Positions 19,607 to 28,050 are shown, counted from the first letter of the stretch. The stretch: DNA of 64,000 nucleotides from Halomonas sp. BDJS001 (GCF_026104355.1 NZ_CP110535.1:2852001-2916000); one strand, 5' to 3'. The notes: generated by a model not told the origin, from the sequence alone. Numbers and translations are program-made.

Positions 19607-20032
19607 TTAGCTCCAGTCCAGCGGTTTTGCTAACACAAACCCCAGCACGCTGAGAATGCCTGCCAGGGCTAAGCAGAGCGCCGCCCAGTTGGCGGGTTTA
19701 ACCCAGCGATAGTGGCCCATCTCAAGACGCAGGATTAACCAGCCAAAGCAGCCGTGCGCAGCCACCATGGCGACCACGGCGCCCAGCTTTAAGATCAGCC
19801 AACCACCCAGCAAGCCATGGATAAGAAACAGCAGCGTGCCTGACGCAATCGCCACCAGGGCAGCTGGGGTAGCAATGGAGTTATAAAAAAAACGCGGCAT
19901 GGGCGGCGTGCCCTGGGCGAAGCCCGCGTCTTTGCGCAGCTGTAGCGCCTGACTGAGCAAAGCAGGCAGATAAAGCAGGGAACCGCACCAGATCACTAGC
20001 GCGGCAATGTGAAGCAGTTTTAGCCAGGGCAT
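19607..20032 (-). CDS. CopD-like/HemJ-like membrane protein
   Basis: 141-aa protein with four hydrophobic helices; begins MPWLKLLHIAALVIWCGSL, with a His and Trp typical of the CopD/YqhA-like group in cytochrome oxidase clusters. Possible role in copper or haem handling, from context only. The ATG at 20032 has AAGGAAG five bases upstream; an ATG at 20053 lacks a ribosome-binding site. It converges on the DUF2231 gene. Confidence 0.75.
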   Translation of the reverse strand: MPWLKLLHIAALVIWCGSLLYLPALLSQALQLRKDAGFAQGTPPMPRFFYNSIATPAALVAIASGTLLFLIHGLLGGWLILKLGAVVAMVAAHGCFGWLILRLEMGHYRWVKPANWAALCLALAGILSVLGFVLAKPLDWS

Positions 20033-20111
20033 TGGGGCTTCCTTGCGTTGCATAAGGCGGGATCACATCACCCCCTAACCTTAGTCAAAACCCCCTCATC
20101 TGGCTAGCCGG

Positions 20112-20971
20112 TTAACACACTTGTATCTCGTAACCCGTGAATTTGCGTAGATTTATCACACCGCTATCGAGGATCAAATACTGCCCTTTGACGCCTTGCA
20201 GCACGCCTTCCACCAGCGGCTGCTTGTCAAAATTGTGCGATACCACTTTTTTGGGGAACACACTGACGGGGTAGTGGAAATGCTGGGGTGGCGCTTCCAG
20301 CGTGCGAATCGAATCACTGCCGTGGATCCCACGCAGTTGGTTCAAGCCATCGGCTAACTGATTGAGCAAACGGTCGCGCTCGGCGCTTAAATCCATGGTC
20401 TCGACGTCGCCTTTGAGCATCGCCCGCCAGTTGGTGCGGTCAGCCACCTGCTGTTTAAACAGCATTTCGACAAACCCGGACTGCTGACGGGTATCCACTT
20501 CAAGAATCGGCAGCGCCTGAATCGCGCCTTGATCCAACCAACGGGTAGGCATTTGGGTTTTGCGGGTAATGCCCACTTTGAGCCCCGACGAGTTAGCCAA
20601 ATAGACGATATGGGGCTGGAAGCAGTGTCGCTCGCCCCACTCCGGCTCACGGCAAGTACCTTGGAAATAGTGGCAGGTTTCCGGCTTCATGATGCAGGTA
20701 TCGCATTGGGCTAGCCCTTGAAGCAGGGGTAGCAGTGGCCCTGGGCAAAGCTCTTCTTGGTTGCTCGCCCGCAGTGGGTACAGGCAATTGCTCCCGTCCA
20801 GCGCAGGCTGAGCGGCTCACCAATCCGCTCGTTAAGCGCGATACGGTGTTCACCCGCGCGCAAGTGGTAAATCACCGGTTGATCTTGGCAGCCAGGCAAC
20901 GTCGCCGCCATTTTGCTTAAACAGCCCTGTACTGAAAAGCCCGGTACTGCTGCTTCAATCACGCGTGGCAT
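20112..20971 (-). CDS. DUF2797 protein, broken by one single-base deletion
   Basis: 286 aa if one base is restored. The N-terminal part (20971 down to about 20717) has MPRVIE...LSKM and the Cys-rich IACTHCGRATKKSFAQGHCYPCF; the frame then stops, and the continuation LAQCDTCIMKPETCHYFQGTC plus VYLANSSGLKVGITR follows in another frame. Adding one G to the GGG run at 20715-20717 (minus strand) restores the full family sequence. Four Cys pairs suggest zinc binding; the middle resembles GIY-YIG-like sequence. Function unknown. It overlaps the yeaC gene by 17 bp. Confidence 0.82.
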
Positions 20972-21239
20972 CCCGTGCCAAGCCGGCCATCTCGGGTGTC
21001 ACCCCGGCACCACTCGCTGCCGCCCCACAGGTACGCTGCTCCAGATAGCCTACTCGGTTCTCTTCTGGCACGTTGTTCTCCACCTCAAAACGCATGACAG
21101 CTTCCAGGCAGAGCTCGGTCTGTTCCGGCGTCAAGCGGCGACCGTCGGGCCATTTGCGCAGAGATACCGCCTGTTTAAGGCTTTCGTAAATCGCCGGGGT
21201 CATCTGGTTGATCATTTTTTCGAACGTCATTTCGCTCAT
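20955..21239 (-). CDS. yeaC: YeaC/DUF1315 family protein
   Basis: 94-aa protein matching the YeaC family (MTFEKMINQMTPAIYESLKQAV... LTPEQTELCLEAVMRFE). Function unknown. It is immediately upstream of, and overlaps, the DUF2797 gene, so the two are cotranscribed. The start overlaps no other gene; the rhomboid gene ends 10 bp upstream. Confidence 0.85.
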   Translation of the reverse strand: MSEMTFEKMINQMTPAIYESLKQAVSLRKWPDGRRLTPEQTELCLEAVMRFEVENNVPEENRVGYLEQRTCGAAASGAGVTPEMAGLARDATRD

Positions 21240-21249
21240 TGCAGGCCTC

Positions 21250-22101
21250 TTAACGGTTTTTCAAACGGCGGGATGAATAATACCAGCCTGTGACAAGCCC
21301 CACGAGTAGACCGCCCAAATGCGCTTCATTAGCGACATTGCCAAAGCCAACGCTGCCCGCCATATCGGTCATGGTGAACACCATCCAGCCGAGCATAAAG
21401 ACCACCAGCATTTGGGGGACGAAGAAACCACTCCGGGGTACCCGGCGAGACATCAACCAGACATGCGCCAGTAAGGCGTAAACAACGCCTGACATGCCAC
21501 CAAATAGGACGGTACCGGTTGCGTACTGCGCCACATTGGCGCCAATGCCCGCCACAACAAGCAGCAGTAACATGGTTCGGCTACCCTGGAGAACCTCGAC
21601 CTGGCGGCCGAAATACCACACCCACATCAAATTGAAGATTAAATGCATCCAGCCAAAGTGTAGAAAAGCGGGCGATAACAAGCGCCATACCTGGCCTGAG
21701 GTCAGCGTTTGGGTCAGATTGCCGAACACCAGCTCGCCACCCGAAATACCTATCGGCACGATGGTTAACGTGACGATCAACTGGTCGCCAAAAACAGCAA
21801 TCAGTGCAAATATCACTAGGCTAATCAAAATCATCAGCGCCGTCACCGGCACTTGTTTTAGCGCTACCAAGGAGTTGGCCATCCTACGTGGTTGCTGACT
21901 AGGCTGCTGAAGTACCAAGTGCTCCCCCTGCTGCCAGCGTTCGACCAAGACTTTAAGCGCATCCATTTGGCGCGGGTCGGCGATCCATAACAGTTGGCCG
22001 TCAGCCTCATCGGTAATGCGGTGACCAATGCGATGGCGCCATAGCGCCTGACGCAGTTCGCTGGTATCCACATGATCGGGCAGAAGCATCACTGGATGCA
22101 T
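21250..22101 (-). CDS. Rhomboid intramembrane serine protease (GlpG-like)
   Basis: 283-aa inner-membrane protease that cleaves transmembrane substrates. Residues 1-60 form the cytosolic N-terminal domain, then six helices follow. The catalytic dyad is Ser204 (FGGMSGVVYA) and His261 (NEAHLGG); the L1 loop WRLLSPAFLHFGWMHLIFN carries the supporting His and Asn. Length and arrangement fit bacterial GlpG. It heads a minus-strand run with yeaC and DUF2797. Confidence 0.9.
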   Translation of the reverse strand: MHPVMLLPDHVDTSELRQALWRHRIGHRITDEADGQLLWIADPRQMDALKVLVERWQQGEHLVLQQPSQQPRRMANSLVALKQVPVTALMILISLVIFALIAVFGDQLIVTLTIVPIGISGGELVFGNLTQTLTSGQVWRLLSPAFLHFGWMHLIFNLMWVWYFGRQVEVLQGSRTMLLLLVVAGIGANVAQYATGTVLFGGMSGVVYALLAHVWLMSRRVPRSGFFVPQMLVVFMLGWMVFTMTDMAGSVGFGNVANEAHLGGLLVGLVTGWYYSSRRLKNR

Positions 22102-22200
22102 AACATCCCCCTAATCGAAGCGCTTGCGGCATGCTAACCGCAGCGGATAGCTATTGAAGATAACGACTGAGACAAACCCTACGGCAGCCAACAAACAGGC

Positions 22201-22227
22201 AAAAAAACCGGCGGTGTAAACCGCCGG
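22201..22227 (-). terminator. Strong intrinsic terminator, minus strand
   Basis: On the minus strand: CCGGCGGT, four-base loop, ACCGCCGG, then seven T. It lies 127 bases past the metallophosphoesterase stop and just before the rhomboid gene. It may end that gene or a small RNA from the intergenic region. Confidence 0.9.
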
Positions 22228-22330
22228 AGAATAAAAGCAAGGGATCATTCAAGGGAACACTTACTCTGATAGCCAGCAGCAGGGTTAGTTCAGCTGTTTT
22301 GAAAAAAATATGTAATTTTATGTAATAAAA
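22201..22330 (-). ncRNA. Candidate small RNA A (approximate 5' end)
   Basis: The 252-bp gap between the metallophosphoesterase stop and the rhomboid start holds an AT-rich stretch, then (minus strand) TGATCCCTTGCTT at 22247-22235, a short spacer and a perfect intrinsic terminator. The same 13 bases stand directly before the terminator of candidate RNA B near 26.6 kb. TCCCTTG occurs twice within 11 bases here. The transcript could be a separate sRNA or be cut from the 3' untranslated region of the gene upstream. I do not recognise a named family; the 5' end is a guess. Confidence 0.45.
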
Positions 22331-22353
22331 AGAAACATTTGTTATCAGCGCAT

Positions 22354-23346
22354 TTAATCAAAATCGATTTCCCAGGGTTTAGGTAGCGCCCGCTCCTCTT
22401 TTGGCACTTTAATCCAGACAAAATGATCGGCATTTAAGACCGACTCACCGCTCCAACGATAGGCCACTAAACGCCCATATTTGACGGCGCTATAGTCCAG
22501 ACAGGCGATATTATTGGCCGGCAGTGCCGGTATCCCCTCGCACCAGTAGTGACCGATAAACAGCGGCGGCTGTTCTGGCCCGTAGTAGCTAAGCTTCTGG
22601 CGCTCTTGGTCAGTCAATTCACGGGATTCAAGATCACCTGGTAAATTATCCGGCTGGAAGACCACATCGCCCCACTGCTGGGGCGCCTTGGCCCAAAAAT
22701 GGGCACGAAAACTTTTCCGTGTAAAGCCATCACCGGAGTGTATCGCAATACCTTCAGGCAGTGAGACATGGGGGCCTCGAGTGAGACGATCCAGGATCCT
22801 AAACGCCTGAGTGGAAGAGTCGGTGGACTCGACCAGAAACTGCGTGTCCATACAGCCGTCTGGTCGGCGCTGTTTGAGCTCCTCAATCAGCCCCTCATCC
22901 CAGCAGGCATGCACCACGCGGATACCATCGATTTCCAAGCACAGCGGGATGGTTTTAAACCACGCCAACGTATCTTCCCACTCGTTGGTATAGTCGCGGT
23001 ACTGTTCTAGGGTGTCTTGAATAATCCGATTATGCCGCGGCGTGTGCTCACGCAACCAGCGTTTGTGGCTACCTGCAGGCCCAGGATGGGTATACGCCAG
23101 AGCGTTATACTCGTGATTACCCATAACGATATACGCTTCGCCCTGCTCGACCATTCGCCGGGCAATGGTCACTGCCAGGCGAATTCTCGGGCCGCGATCA
23201 ATCAAATCACCGAGGAAAATCACTTTGCGCCGGGGGTGGCGATAAACACCGTTGCGCTGGTGATACCCCAGCTTTTCCAGTAGTGCGGCCAGCGTAGCAC
23301 CGCAGCCGTGGACATCCCCAATAAGGTCGTAGCCCTCCATACTCAA
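22354..23346 (-). CDS. Metallophosphoesterase (Ser/Thr phosphatase / ApaH-like)
   Basis: 330-aa calcineurin-like phosphoesterase with all metal-ligand motifs: GDVHG (residues 10-14), GDLIDRGP (about 46-53), GNHEYN (about 76-81) and a later His in SGDGF/GHYWCEG. Substrate may be a phosphoprotein or dinucleotide polyphosphate; not decidable. Its stop codon overlaps nothing, and its start overlaps the end of nadK by four bases, so the pair is an operon. Confidence 0.87.
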   Translation of the reverse strand: MSMEGYDLIGDVHGCGATLAALLEKLGYHQRNGVYRHPRRKVIFLGDLIDRGPRIRLAVTIARRMVEQGEAYIVMGNHEYNALAYTHPGPAGSHKRWLREHTPRHNRIIQDTLEQYRDYTNEWEDTLAWFKTIPLCLEIDGIRVVHACWDEGLIEELKQRRPDGCMDTQFLVESTDSSTQAFRILDRLTRGPHVSLPEGIAIHSGDGFTRKSFRAHFWAKAPQQWGDVVFQPDNLPGDLESRELTDQERQKLSYYGPEQPPLFIGHYWCEGIPALPANNIACLDYSAVKYGRLVAYRWSGESVLNADHFVWIKVPKEERALPKPWEIDFD

Positions 23347-24317
23347 TCCCCCAGCCGATTGCTCCAGCCTAATTTGCTGCGCAGCACTTCGTAGAAATTA
23401 TGGCCGATGGGATGCACCAGTTGGATTCGCTCGGGCTTGCGGGTAATCACCAACACATCGTTGGGTTTGGCCACCGCGCGGGTCTGTCCATCGCAGCTGA
23501 TGTGCGGATAGGATTGATTGGTTTCGCCAATGTGAATGCGTATTTCGCTGGCAGCATCGATCACAATGGGGCGACTCGACAACGTATGGGGGAACATTGG
23601 CACCAGCGTCACCACATCCAGCTTGGGGTGCATGATCGGCCCGCCACCAGAGAGCGCGTAGGCCGTAGAGCCGGTGGGCGTAGCAACGATCAAGCCATCG
23701 CTGCGCTGGCTATAGACAAACTGACCATCAATAAACAGCTCAAACTCTATCATGCGCACCGCTTTGCCAGGGTGCAGCACCACTTCGTTCAAGGCATCGC
23801 CATTACCCACGGCCACGCCATGACGGTAGAGTACGGTATCGAGTAAAAAGCGCTGTTCGACCTCAAACTCCCCCGCCAGCACTTCGCTGACACGGGTTTC
23901 CAGCTCATCTGGGGAAATATCGGTAAGAAACCCCAGACGGCCCCGATTAACGCCTAGAATTAGCGTACCGCTTCGACATAGGGCACGTGCGGCACCCAGC
24001 AAGCTGCCATCGCCGCCTACCACAATCACCAAGTCGCACAGCTCACCCAACATCCGGCGGCTCGCTTCCGGTTGGCCGTGATGCGGCAAGGCTGTGGCAG
24101 TGCGGTCTTCCACCAACACAGAGTAATCATGGGCAGTCAGGTAGGTCACCAGGCGCTGAAGGGAGTCGATCACTTTGTCGCTCCCCAGCCGACCAATCAG
24201 CCCGATCGTTTTAAAGGGCCTACCTGATTGATGGCTGGAGCGGGATACACTCCCTGGCTTAGCGTCTGCTGATAAAGTGTTGCTCATGGGCCGACTCTCG
24301 CTAACGTAAGCCGCCAT
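23343..24317 (-). CDS. nadK: NAD kinase
   Basis: Cytoplasmic enzyme that makes NADP from NAD and ATP. It has the GGDGSLL motif (residues 101-107), NRGRLGFLTD and the conserved DGLIVATPTGSTAYALSGGG active-site loop. At 324 aa it is about 25-30 residues longer than usual at the N-terminus; the conserved fold starts at FKTIGLIGRLGS (residue 35). A second ATG at 24287 is equally possible. The longer start is kept because GAGGTG lies upstream. It is coupled to the metallophosphoesterase gene (overlap ATGA). Confidence 0.93.
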   Translation of the reverse strand: MAAYVSESRPMSNTLSADAKPGSVSRSSHQSGRPFKTIGLIGRLGSDKVIDSLQRLVTYLTAHDYSVLVEDRTATALPHHGQPEASRRMLGELCDLVIVVGGDGSLLGAARALCRSGTLILGVNRGRLGFLTDISPDELETRVSEVLAGEFEVEQRFLLDTVLYRHGVAVGNGDALNEVVLHPGKAVRMIEFELFIDGQFVYSQRSDGLIVATPTGSTAYALSGGGPIMHPKLDVVTLVPMFPHTLSSRPIVIDAASEIRIHIGETNQSYPHISCDGQTRAVAKPNDVLVITRKPERIQLVHPIGHNFYEVLRSKLGWSNRLGD

Positions 24318-24350
24318 TATGGGGACACCTCAGCTATCGGGCAAATAGGC

Positions 24351-25220
24351 TTAGCTAACGGCCACTTGACGGCGCTTACACCACCAATGGTTGAGCCATA
24401 GAGAGGCGGCCATAATAACGGCCCCCAACAGCAAACGCGGAATATCCGCATCGCGGTTCCAGATCACTAAATTGACGATTAAGCCTGCCGGAATCAGGGC
24501 ATTGTTCATAATCGCCAGCGTGCCGGCATCCACTTTGGTGGCCCCCTGGTTCCAGGCAAAATAGCCGACGCCAGACGCGACCAGCCCCAACCATGCAAGG
24601 ACGCCCCACTGCAGTGAGGTGGTTGGCAGTGCCGCGCTGTTGCCAAACAGCAAATAGGCGGGCAGAGCCACGACCATCGCGCCAATAAAGAACCAGCCAA
24701 ACACGTTGTGCCACGCTAAGGTAGGTGGCAAATCAGCGGCTAAACGGCGATAGCCTACCTGGCCAAGCGCGAAACAGAGGTTGGCCCCCTGCACAACTAA
24801 AAAGCCTGCCCAGAAGCCACTATCAACACCGTCGTAGCGTATAACCCCTGCCCCAACTACCGCGAGTAGCGCGGTGACAAGATAGATCGGCGTAAAGCGC
24901 CCAAACAGCAGATCATCCAGCAGTGCGATATAAATAGGCGTAAAAATAGTGAATAGCAGAACTTCAGGTACCGACAGCAGCAGAAAAGATTGGTAGAAGA
25001 AGGTGTACATTACCCCCAGCTGTATGGCGCCCAATCCCATTAGCGCCAGCCGCTGCTTACCACGCAGCAGGCCAGGACGTAGAAATGGCAAGAACACCAG
25101 CATGGCAAGCGTTACCCGCAGGAGCACAGCAAAGTAGCTGTCGACCTGGCCCGCCAAGTAGACACCTATCAGCGAAAAGGAGAACGCCCATAGCGCCGTG
25201 ACGCCGATCAGATAACCCAT
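24351..25220 (-). CDS. DMT-superfamily transporter (EamA, YigM-like)
   Basis: 289-aa inner-membrane carrier with ten hydrophobic helices in two EamA repeats. It resembles the carboxylate/amino acid/amine YigM-type branch, so export or uptake of a small organic metabolite is likely; the substrate is unknown. The ATG at 25220 with GAGG six bases upstream is preferred to a TTG at 25232. Confidence 0.85.
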   Translation of the reverse strand: MGYLIGVTALWAFSFSLIGVYLAGQVDSYFAVLLRVTLAMLVFLPFLRPGLLRGKQRLALMGLGAIQLGVMYTFFYQSFLLLSVPEVLLFTIFTPIYIALLDDLLFGRFTPIYLVTALLAVVGAGVIRYDGVDSGFWAGFLVVQGANLCFALGQVGYRRLAADLPPTLAWHNVFGWFFIGAMVVALPAYLLFGNSAALPTTSLQWGVLAWLGLVASGVGYFAWNQGATKVDAGTLAIMNNALIPAGLIVNLVIWNRDADIPRLLLGAVIMAASLWLNHWWCKRRQVAVS

Positions 25221-25308
25221 CGTAAACCTCAATTCATTATTTAGTTTACGCGGATTATACGCACTTGAAGGGGACTGCCAAGCAGTAAACGCCTTTAGAA
25301 GGCGTTAG

Positions 25309-25854
25309 TTAACGCTGCTGCAACCACCAAACCGCATATACCACGCCTGGCAGCCATCCCGCTAACGTGAGCAGCACGGCTAAGCCAATACGTTTGCCTC
25401 CCCCCAGGGTTAAACCCACCGCCAGCGGTGGCAGGAGTATCGCCAGCGCATAATAGGCGAGCTTTAACGCGCCAGGCTCCGGCGCCGTTTGCTCTGTTTG
25501 TAGGCCTGGGGCCGCTTTGGGTGGTTCGACCTGGACAGCCGCTGATTCAGCTTTAGGTGGCGGAGTAAAGTGCTCCACAGTGCTGGAAGCGGTCTCAGTA
25601 GAAGCTTTTGCGGCCCGCTCTTGGGCAAGCCGATGGGCCTCTTTATCAATTTTCTGCTCTAGGGTTTCAGCCCCTTCAGCAAGATCATCGTGGTGACGCT
25701 CCCAATCTTCCCAATCGTGGGGCGTCCCCGATTTTGGCCGTTGGTGCCCGGCCCCCCGTGCGCGCTCCCAGGCTTTCTCTTCCAAGGTATTCGGCCGATC
25801 AGGGTCTCGGTCAAGCCCCACCCCTTTGCGATTTAAGTACTCACGTGCATCCAT
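25309..25854 (-). CDS. Pmp3/YqaE-domain membrane protein with long charged N-terminal extension
   Basis: 181 aa. The last 50 residues (LAYYALAILLPPLAVGLTLGG ... LLTLAGWLPGVVYAVWWL, shown in part) are a Pmp3/YqaE domain with two membrane helices; usual family proteins are only 50-60 aa. The first 125 residues are charged, proline-rich and probably disordered (KAWERARGAG, ETLEQKIDKEAHRLAQERAA). Pmp3 proteins are linked to membrane potential and salt stress in yeast and plants, which fits a halophile, but that is inference. Confidence 0.75.
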   Translation of the reverse strand: MDAREYLNRKGVGLDRDPDRPNTLEEKAWERARGAGHQRPKSGTPHDWEDWERHHDDLAEGAETLEQKIDKEAHRLAQERAAKASTETASSTVEHFTPPPKAESAAVQVEPPKAAPGLQTEQTAPEPGALKLAYYALAILLPPLAVGLTLGGGKRIGLAVLLTLAGWLPGVVYAVWWLQQR

Positions 25855-26083
25855 GGGTGGCTCCTCAATGCGTTAATTTGTGGTGCATTTAACTGTTTAG
25901 AAAATTAACGTCCTAGAAAATTCAGTACTTACAGCGTTGAATAAAGATGACTAGCAGGCTGAACAGTGCGTTTTAAATCACCTACAGTGAAAGAGTCGCT
26001 GCTACTTTAGCACTTAGACCAGATCGCTTTGCTTGCGATGCCCTGCTTGCCATAGCGATTACTACGATGAGCAAGGAGTGTCC

Positions 26084-26494
26084 ATGATGAATAGAGCAAC
26101 CCCCAGCATTGTCCGCGATATCATGTCCCGCGATTGCTACCGTGTCTCACCCAACGCCTCGGTCACCACCCTGGCTAAAGGGCTGGCACTTCACCGCCTG
26201 CCCGGCGCGCCGGTCGTGGATGATGCCGATCGTTTAATTGGCTTTATTTCAGAACAGGATGTCATGGGTCGTGTGTTGGACAGTATTTACCATGATGACG
26301 AAGCACCCTTGGTAAAAGAGATGATGCGCCACGAAGTGCTCAGCGTCTCTCCCAATAAAAGCATAACCGACTTGGCCCAGGAGATGCTTGGCTCAAAACC
26401 TAAAGTCTACCCGGTGGTTGAGCAGCAGCGGCTGGTAGGAATCGTGACACGACGTGATATCCTGATAGCGCTATTAGCTATTCGCCGCCATTAG
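26084..26494 (+). CDS. CBS-domain protein
   Basis: 136-aa protein made of two CBS motifs (about residues 10-60 and 75-130), each ending with the usual GFISEQDVMG / GIVTRRDILI pattern. Such pairs bind adenine nucleotides and act as sensors or inhibitors; no partner domain or gene indicates the target. AAGGAG at 26073-26078 selects the ATG at 26084 (or 26087) rather than an upstream TTG at 26033. Confidence 0.87.
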   Translation: MMNRATPSIVRDIMSRDCYRVSPNASVTTLAKGLALHRLPGAPVVDDADRLIGFISEQDVMGRVLDSIYHDDEAPLVKEMMRHEVLSVSPNKSITDLAQEMLGSKPKVYPVVEQQRLVGIVTRRDILIALLAIRRH

Positions 26495-26543
26495 CAGGGT
26501 TGTTAACGCTCAAGACAAGCTTTTGACAGAAAAAACTTTAGCC

Positions 26544-26573
26544 AAAAAAAAACCGCTACTCAGGGAGTAGCGG
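26544..26573 (-). terminator. Strong intrinsic terminator, minus strand, with no gene upstream
   Basis: On the minus strand: CCGCTACT, loop CCCTG, AGTAGCGG, then nine T (A-run 26544-26552). All neighbouring genes are on the plus strand, so it ends no known minus-strand gene. It is the main evidence for a small RNA here. Confidence 0.9.
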
Positions 26574-26673
26574 AAGCAAGGGATCAAAACAATAGAGCCA
26601 GAACAACAACTTTAGCGACTGCTATCGCGATGTTGCCTGTACATACTCAGACACGCTGTGAAGTAAAAGTTCG
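26544..26673 (-). ncRNA. Candidate small RNA B
   Basis: A minus-strand promoter-like pair TTGACG (26708-26703), 17-base spacer, TTTACT (26685-26680) predicts a start near 26673. The strong terminator at 26544 would give an RNA of about 130 nt. The 13 bases TGATCCCTTGCTT (26586-26574) directly before the terminator stem are identical to those in candidate RNA A. No open frame with a ribosome-binding site covers it; the 72-aa frame on this strand lacks support. Family not recognised. Confidence 0.55.
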
Positions 26674-26711
26674 CAAAAAAGTAAAATTTTCGACCCTAGT
26701 GGCGTCAAGCG

Positions 26712-26717
26712 TATAAT
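26712..26717 (+). promoter_or_regulatory. Candidate -10 box for the small membrane protein gene
   Basis: A perfect TATAAT lies 44 bp before the start at 26761. The matching -35 position (TTCGAC, 26689-26694) is poor. It overlaps the minus-strand promoter proposed for small RNA B, so the two may interfere. Confidence 0.5.
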
Positions 26718-26760
26718 AACGTAGCTATTTATTAACGGATGACGCCCAGGAGCAGAGCGA

Positions 26761-27120
26761 ATGGCGCTGTATTTATTAGTGTTTGGAGTCTGCTTACTCG
26801 TAATTGGTGCGGTAATGCTGGTGCTGATGACATCAAGCACCCCACGTTACCGCACTGAGCCCAAAGATTTACTGGCGGTGTTTGATAAGGCGTTAAACAG
26901 TCAGGTGAGCGAAACCGAGTGGAATGCGATAATCGGTTACCCCATTCGACACAACGAGTACTTGGACAATATTAGACGTCGCGCTGCGCACTTAATGGAA
27001 CAGCATGGACGGCGGTGGATGGTTGCCCAAGGTAAGCCACTTCTCAATCAGGAAGGTCAGGCAGAACTGCAGGCCCTTCGCGACCACTTACACGCCCACA
27101 CTGCTCTTCGCCAGCAGTAG
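26761..27120 (+). CDS. Small membrane-anchored protein, unknown
   Basis: 119 aa. Residues 3-24 form one membrane helix (YLLVFGVCLLVIGAVMLVLM); the remainder is a soluble charged domain that I cannot place in a family. AGGAG lies seven bases before the ATG. It is a single gene, with small RNA B divergent upstream and the AraC-type regulator 74 bp downstream. Confidence 0.65.
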   Translation: MALYLLVFGVCLLVIGAVMLVLMTSSTPRYRTEPKDLLAVFDKALNSQVSETEWNAIIGYPIRHNEYLDNIRRRAAHLMEQHGRRWMVAQGKPLLNQEGQAELQALRDHLHAHTALRQQ

Positions 27121-27194
27121 CTGACGCGGTTTAAAGGCGTTTTGCGGTTCATGAGACCGACTGCAATTGACCTAATGCCATTCAGGAGAACTGC

Positions 27195-28016
27195 ATGCCC
27201 AGCACTATTCGACAAATACCGCTAGCTAGCGCTACCCATCACCACACCCATGATTTTCATCAGATTGTGATTACGCTCTGCGGCTCTTCAGAATTTGAAA
27301 TTGAAGGCTTAGGCGGCCGTGTCAATGCCTTTTCGGGCTGTATCGTTCCCGCAAACCACGAGCATTACTACTCAGGTTACGGGCATAACCGTCAGTTAAT
27401 TTTCGATCTTCCGGAAGACGCTCCCGCGCTAACCGGCGAGAACCGCGAACTGGTAGCGCTATTCGATGCCCCACGCTTTTTTGGGCTGGATAACGCCCTG
27501 CGCCACTACCTGGAATTTATGCAAAGCGAGCTTGCTCAAGGGTTTGATACGTCGACTAACTCCTTTCAGCAAGACCGCTTAGCCGCCACCCTGCTGGGCT
27601 CACTTAAGGCGCGCTTGGGTACTGCCGCTAGCAGTGCTCAGCGGCGCCTGGATTTGACACGCATTAACCGCTTTATTCGCCAGCACCTCGCTGAGGATCT
27701 GCGCGTTGCCGATCTAGCCCGGCTTGCCTGTCTAAGCGAAGCGCACTTTTCTGACTGCTTCCGCGCTCAAACGGGGCTTTCGCCCTGGCAGTACGTAAAA
27801 CGCCAACGCCTGCATGCCGCCCGACAGCTGATCCTGCAAAGCCGTCTGCCCCTCACTGATATTGCGATTCAAACCGGCTTTGCCAACCAAAGCGCACTCT
27901 CCCATGCATTTCGTCGCAGTTACGGATTATCGCCACGCAAATTACGCCAAGCGGATGCAACCTCGGTAGCCATTAACCCATCGAACGCTGCGCTAGGGAC
28001 AGTAGCAAGCCAATAA
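27195..28016 (+). CDS. AraC-family regulator, probable proline utilisation regulator (PruR-like)
   Basis: 273-aa protein with an N-terminal cupin sensor domain (about residues 10-90; HHHTHDFHQIVITLCG) and a C-terminal AraC DNA-binding domain (about 160-260) with two helix-turn-helix motifs (RVADLARLACLSEAHFSDCF and the DIAIQTGFANQSALSHAFRR segment). It stands directly upstream of putP-putA on the same strand. In Pseudomonas an AraC-type PruR activates put genes, and the PutA here has no DNA-binding domain. The proline role is therefore inference from context. Confidence 0.87.
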   Translation: MPSTIRQIPLASATHHHTHDFHQIVITLCGSSEFEIEGLGGRVNAFSGCIVPANHEHYYSGYGHNRQLIFDLPEDAPALTGENRELVALFDAPRFFGLDNALRHYLEFMQSELAQGFDTSTNSFQQDRLAATLLGSLKARLGTAASSAQRRLDLTRINRFIRQHLAEDLRVADLARLACLSEAHFSDCFRAQTGLSPWQYVKRQRLHAARQLILQSRLPLTDIAIQTGFANQSALSHAFRRSYGLSPRKLRQADATSVAINPSNAALGTVASQ

Positions 28017-28050
28017 AAGCTCTACTAAAGTCGTATAATTGCTGATCTTA

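Noticed and set aside
26622-26840. 72-codon minus-strand frame across candidate RNA B
   Set aside because: It overlaps the start of the plus-strand membrane protein gene, has no ribosome-binding site and no family match; an untranslated RNA explains the region better.
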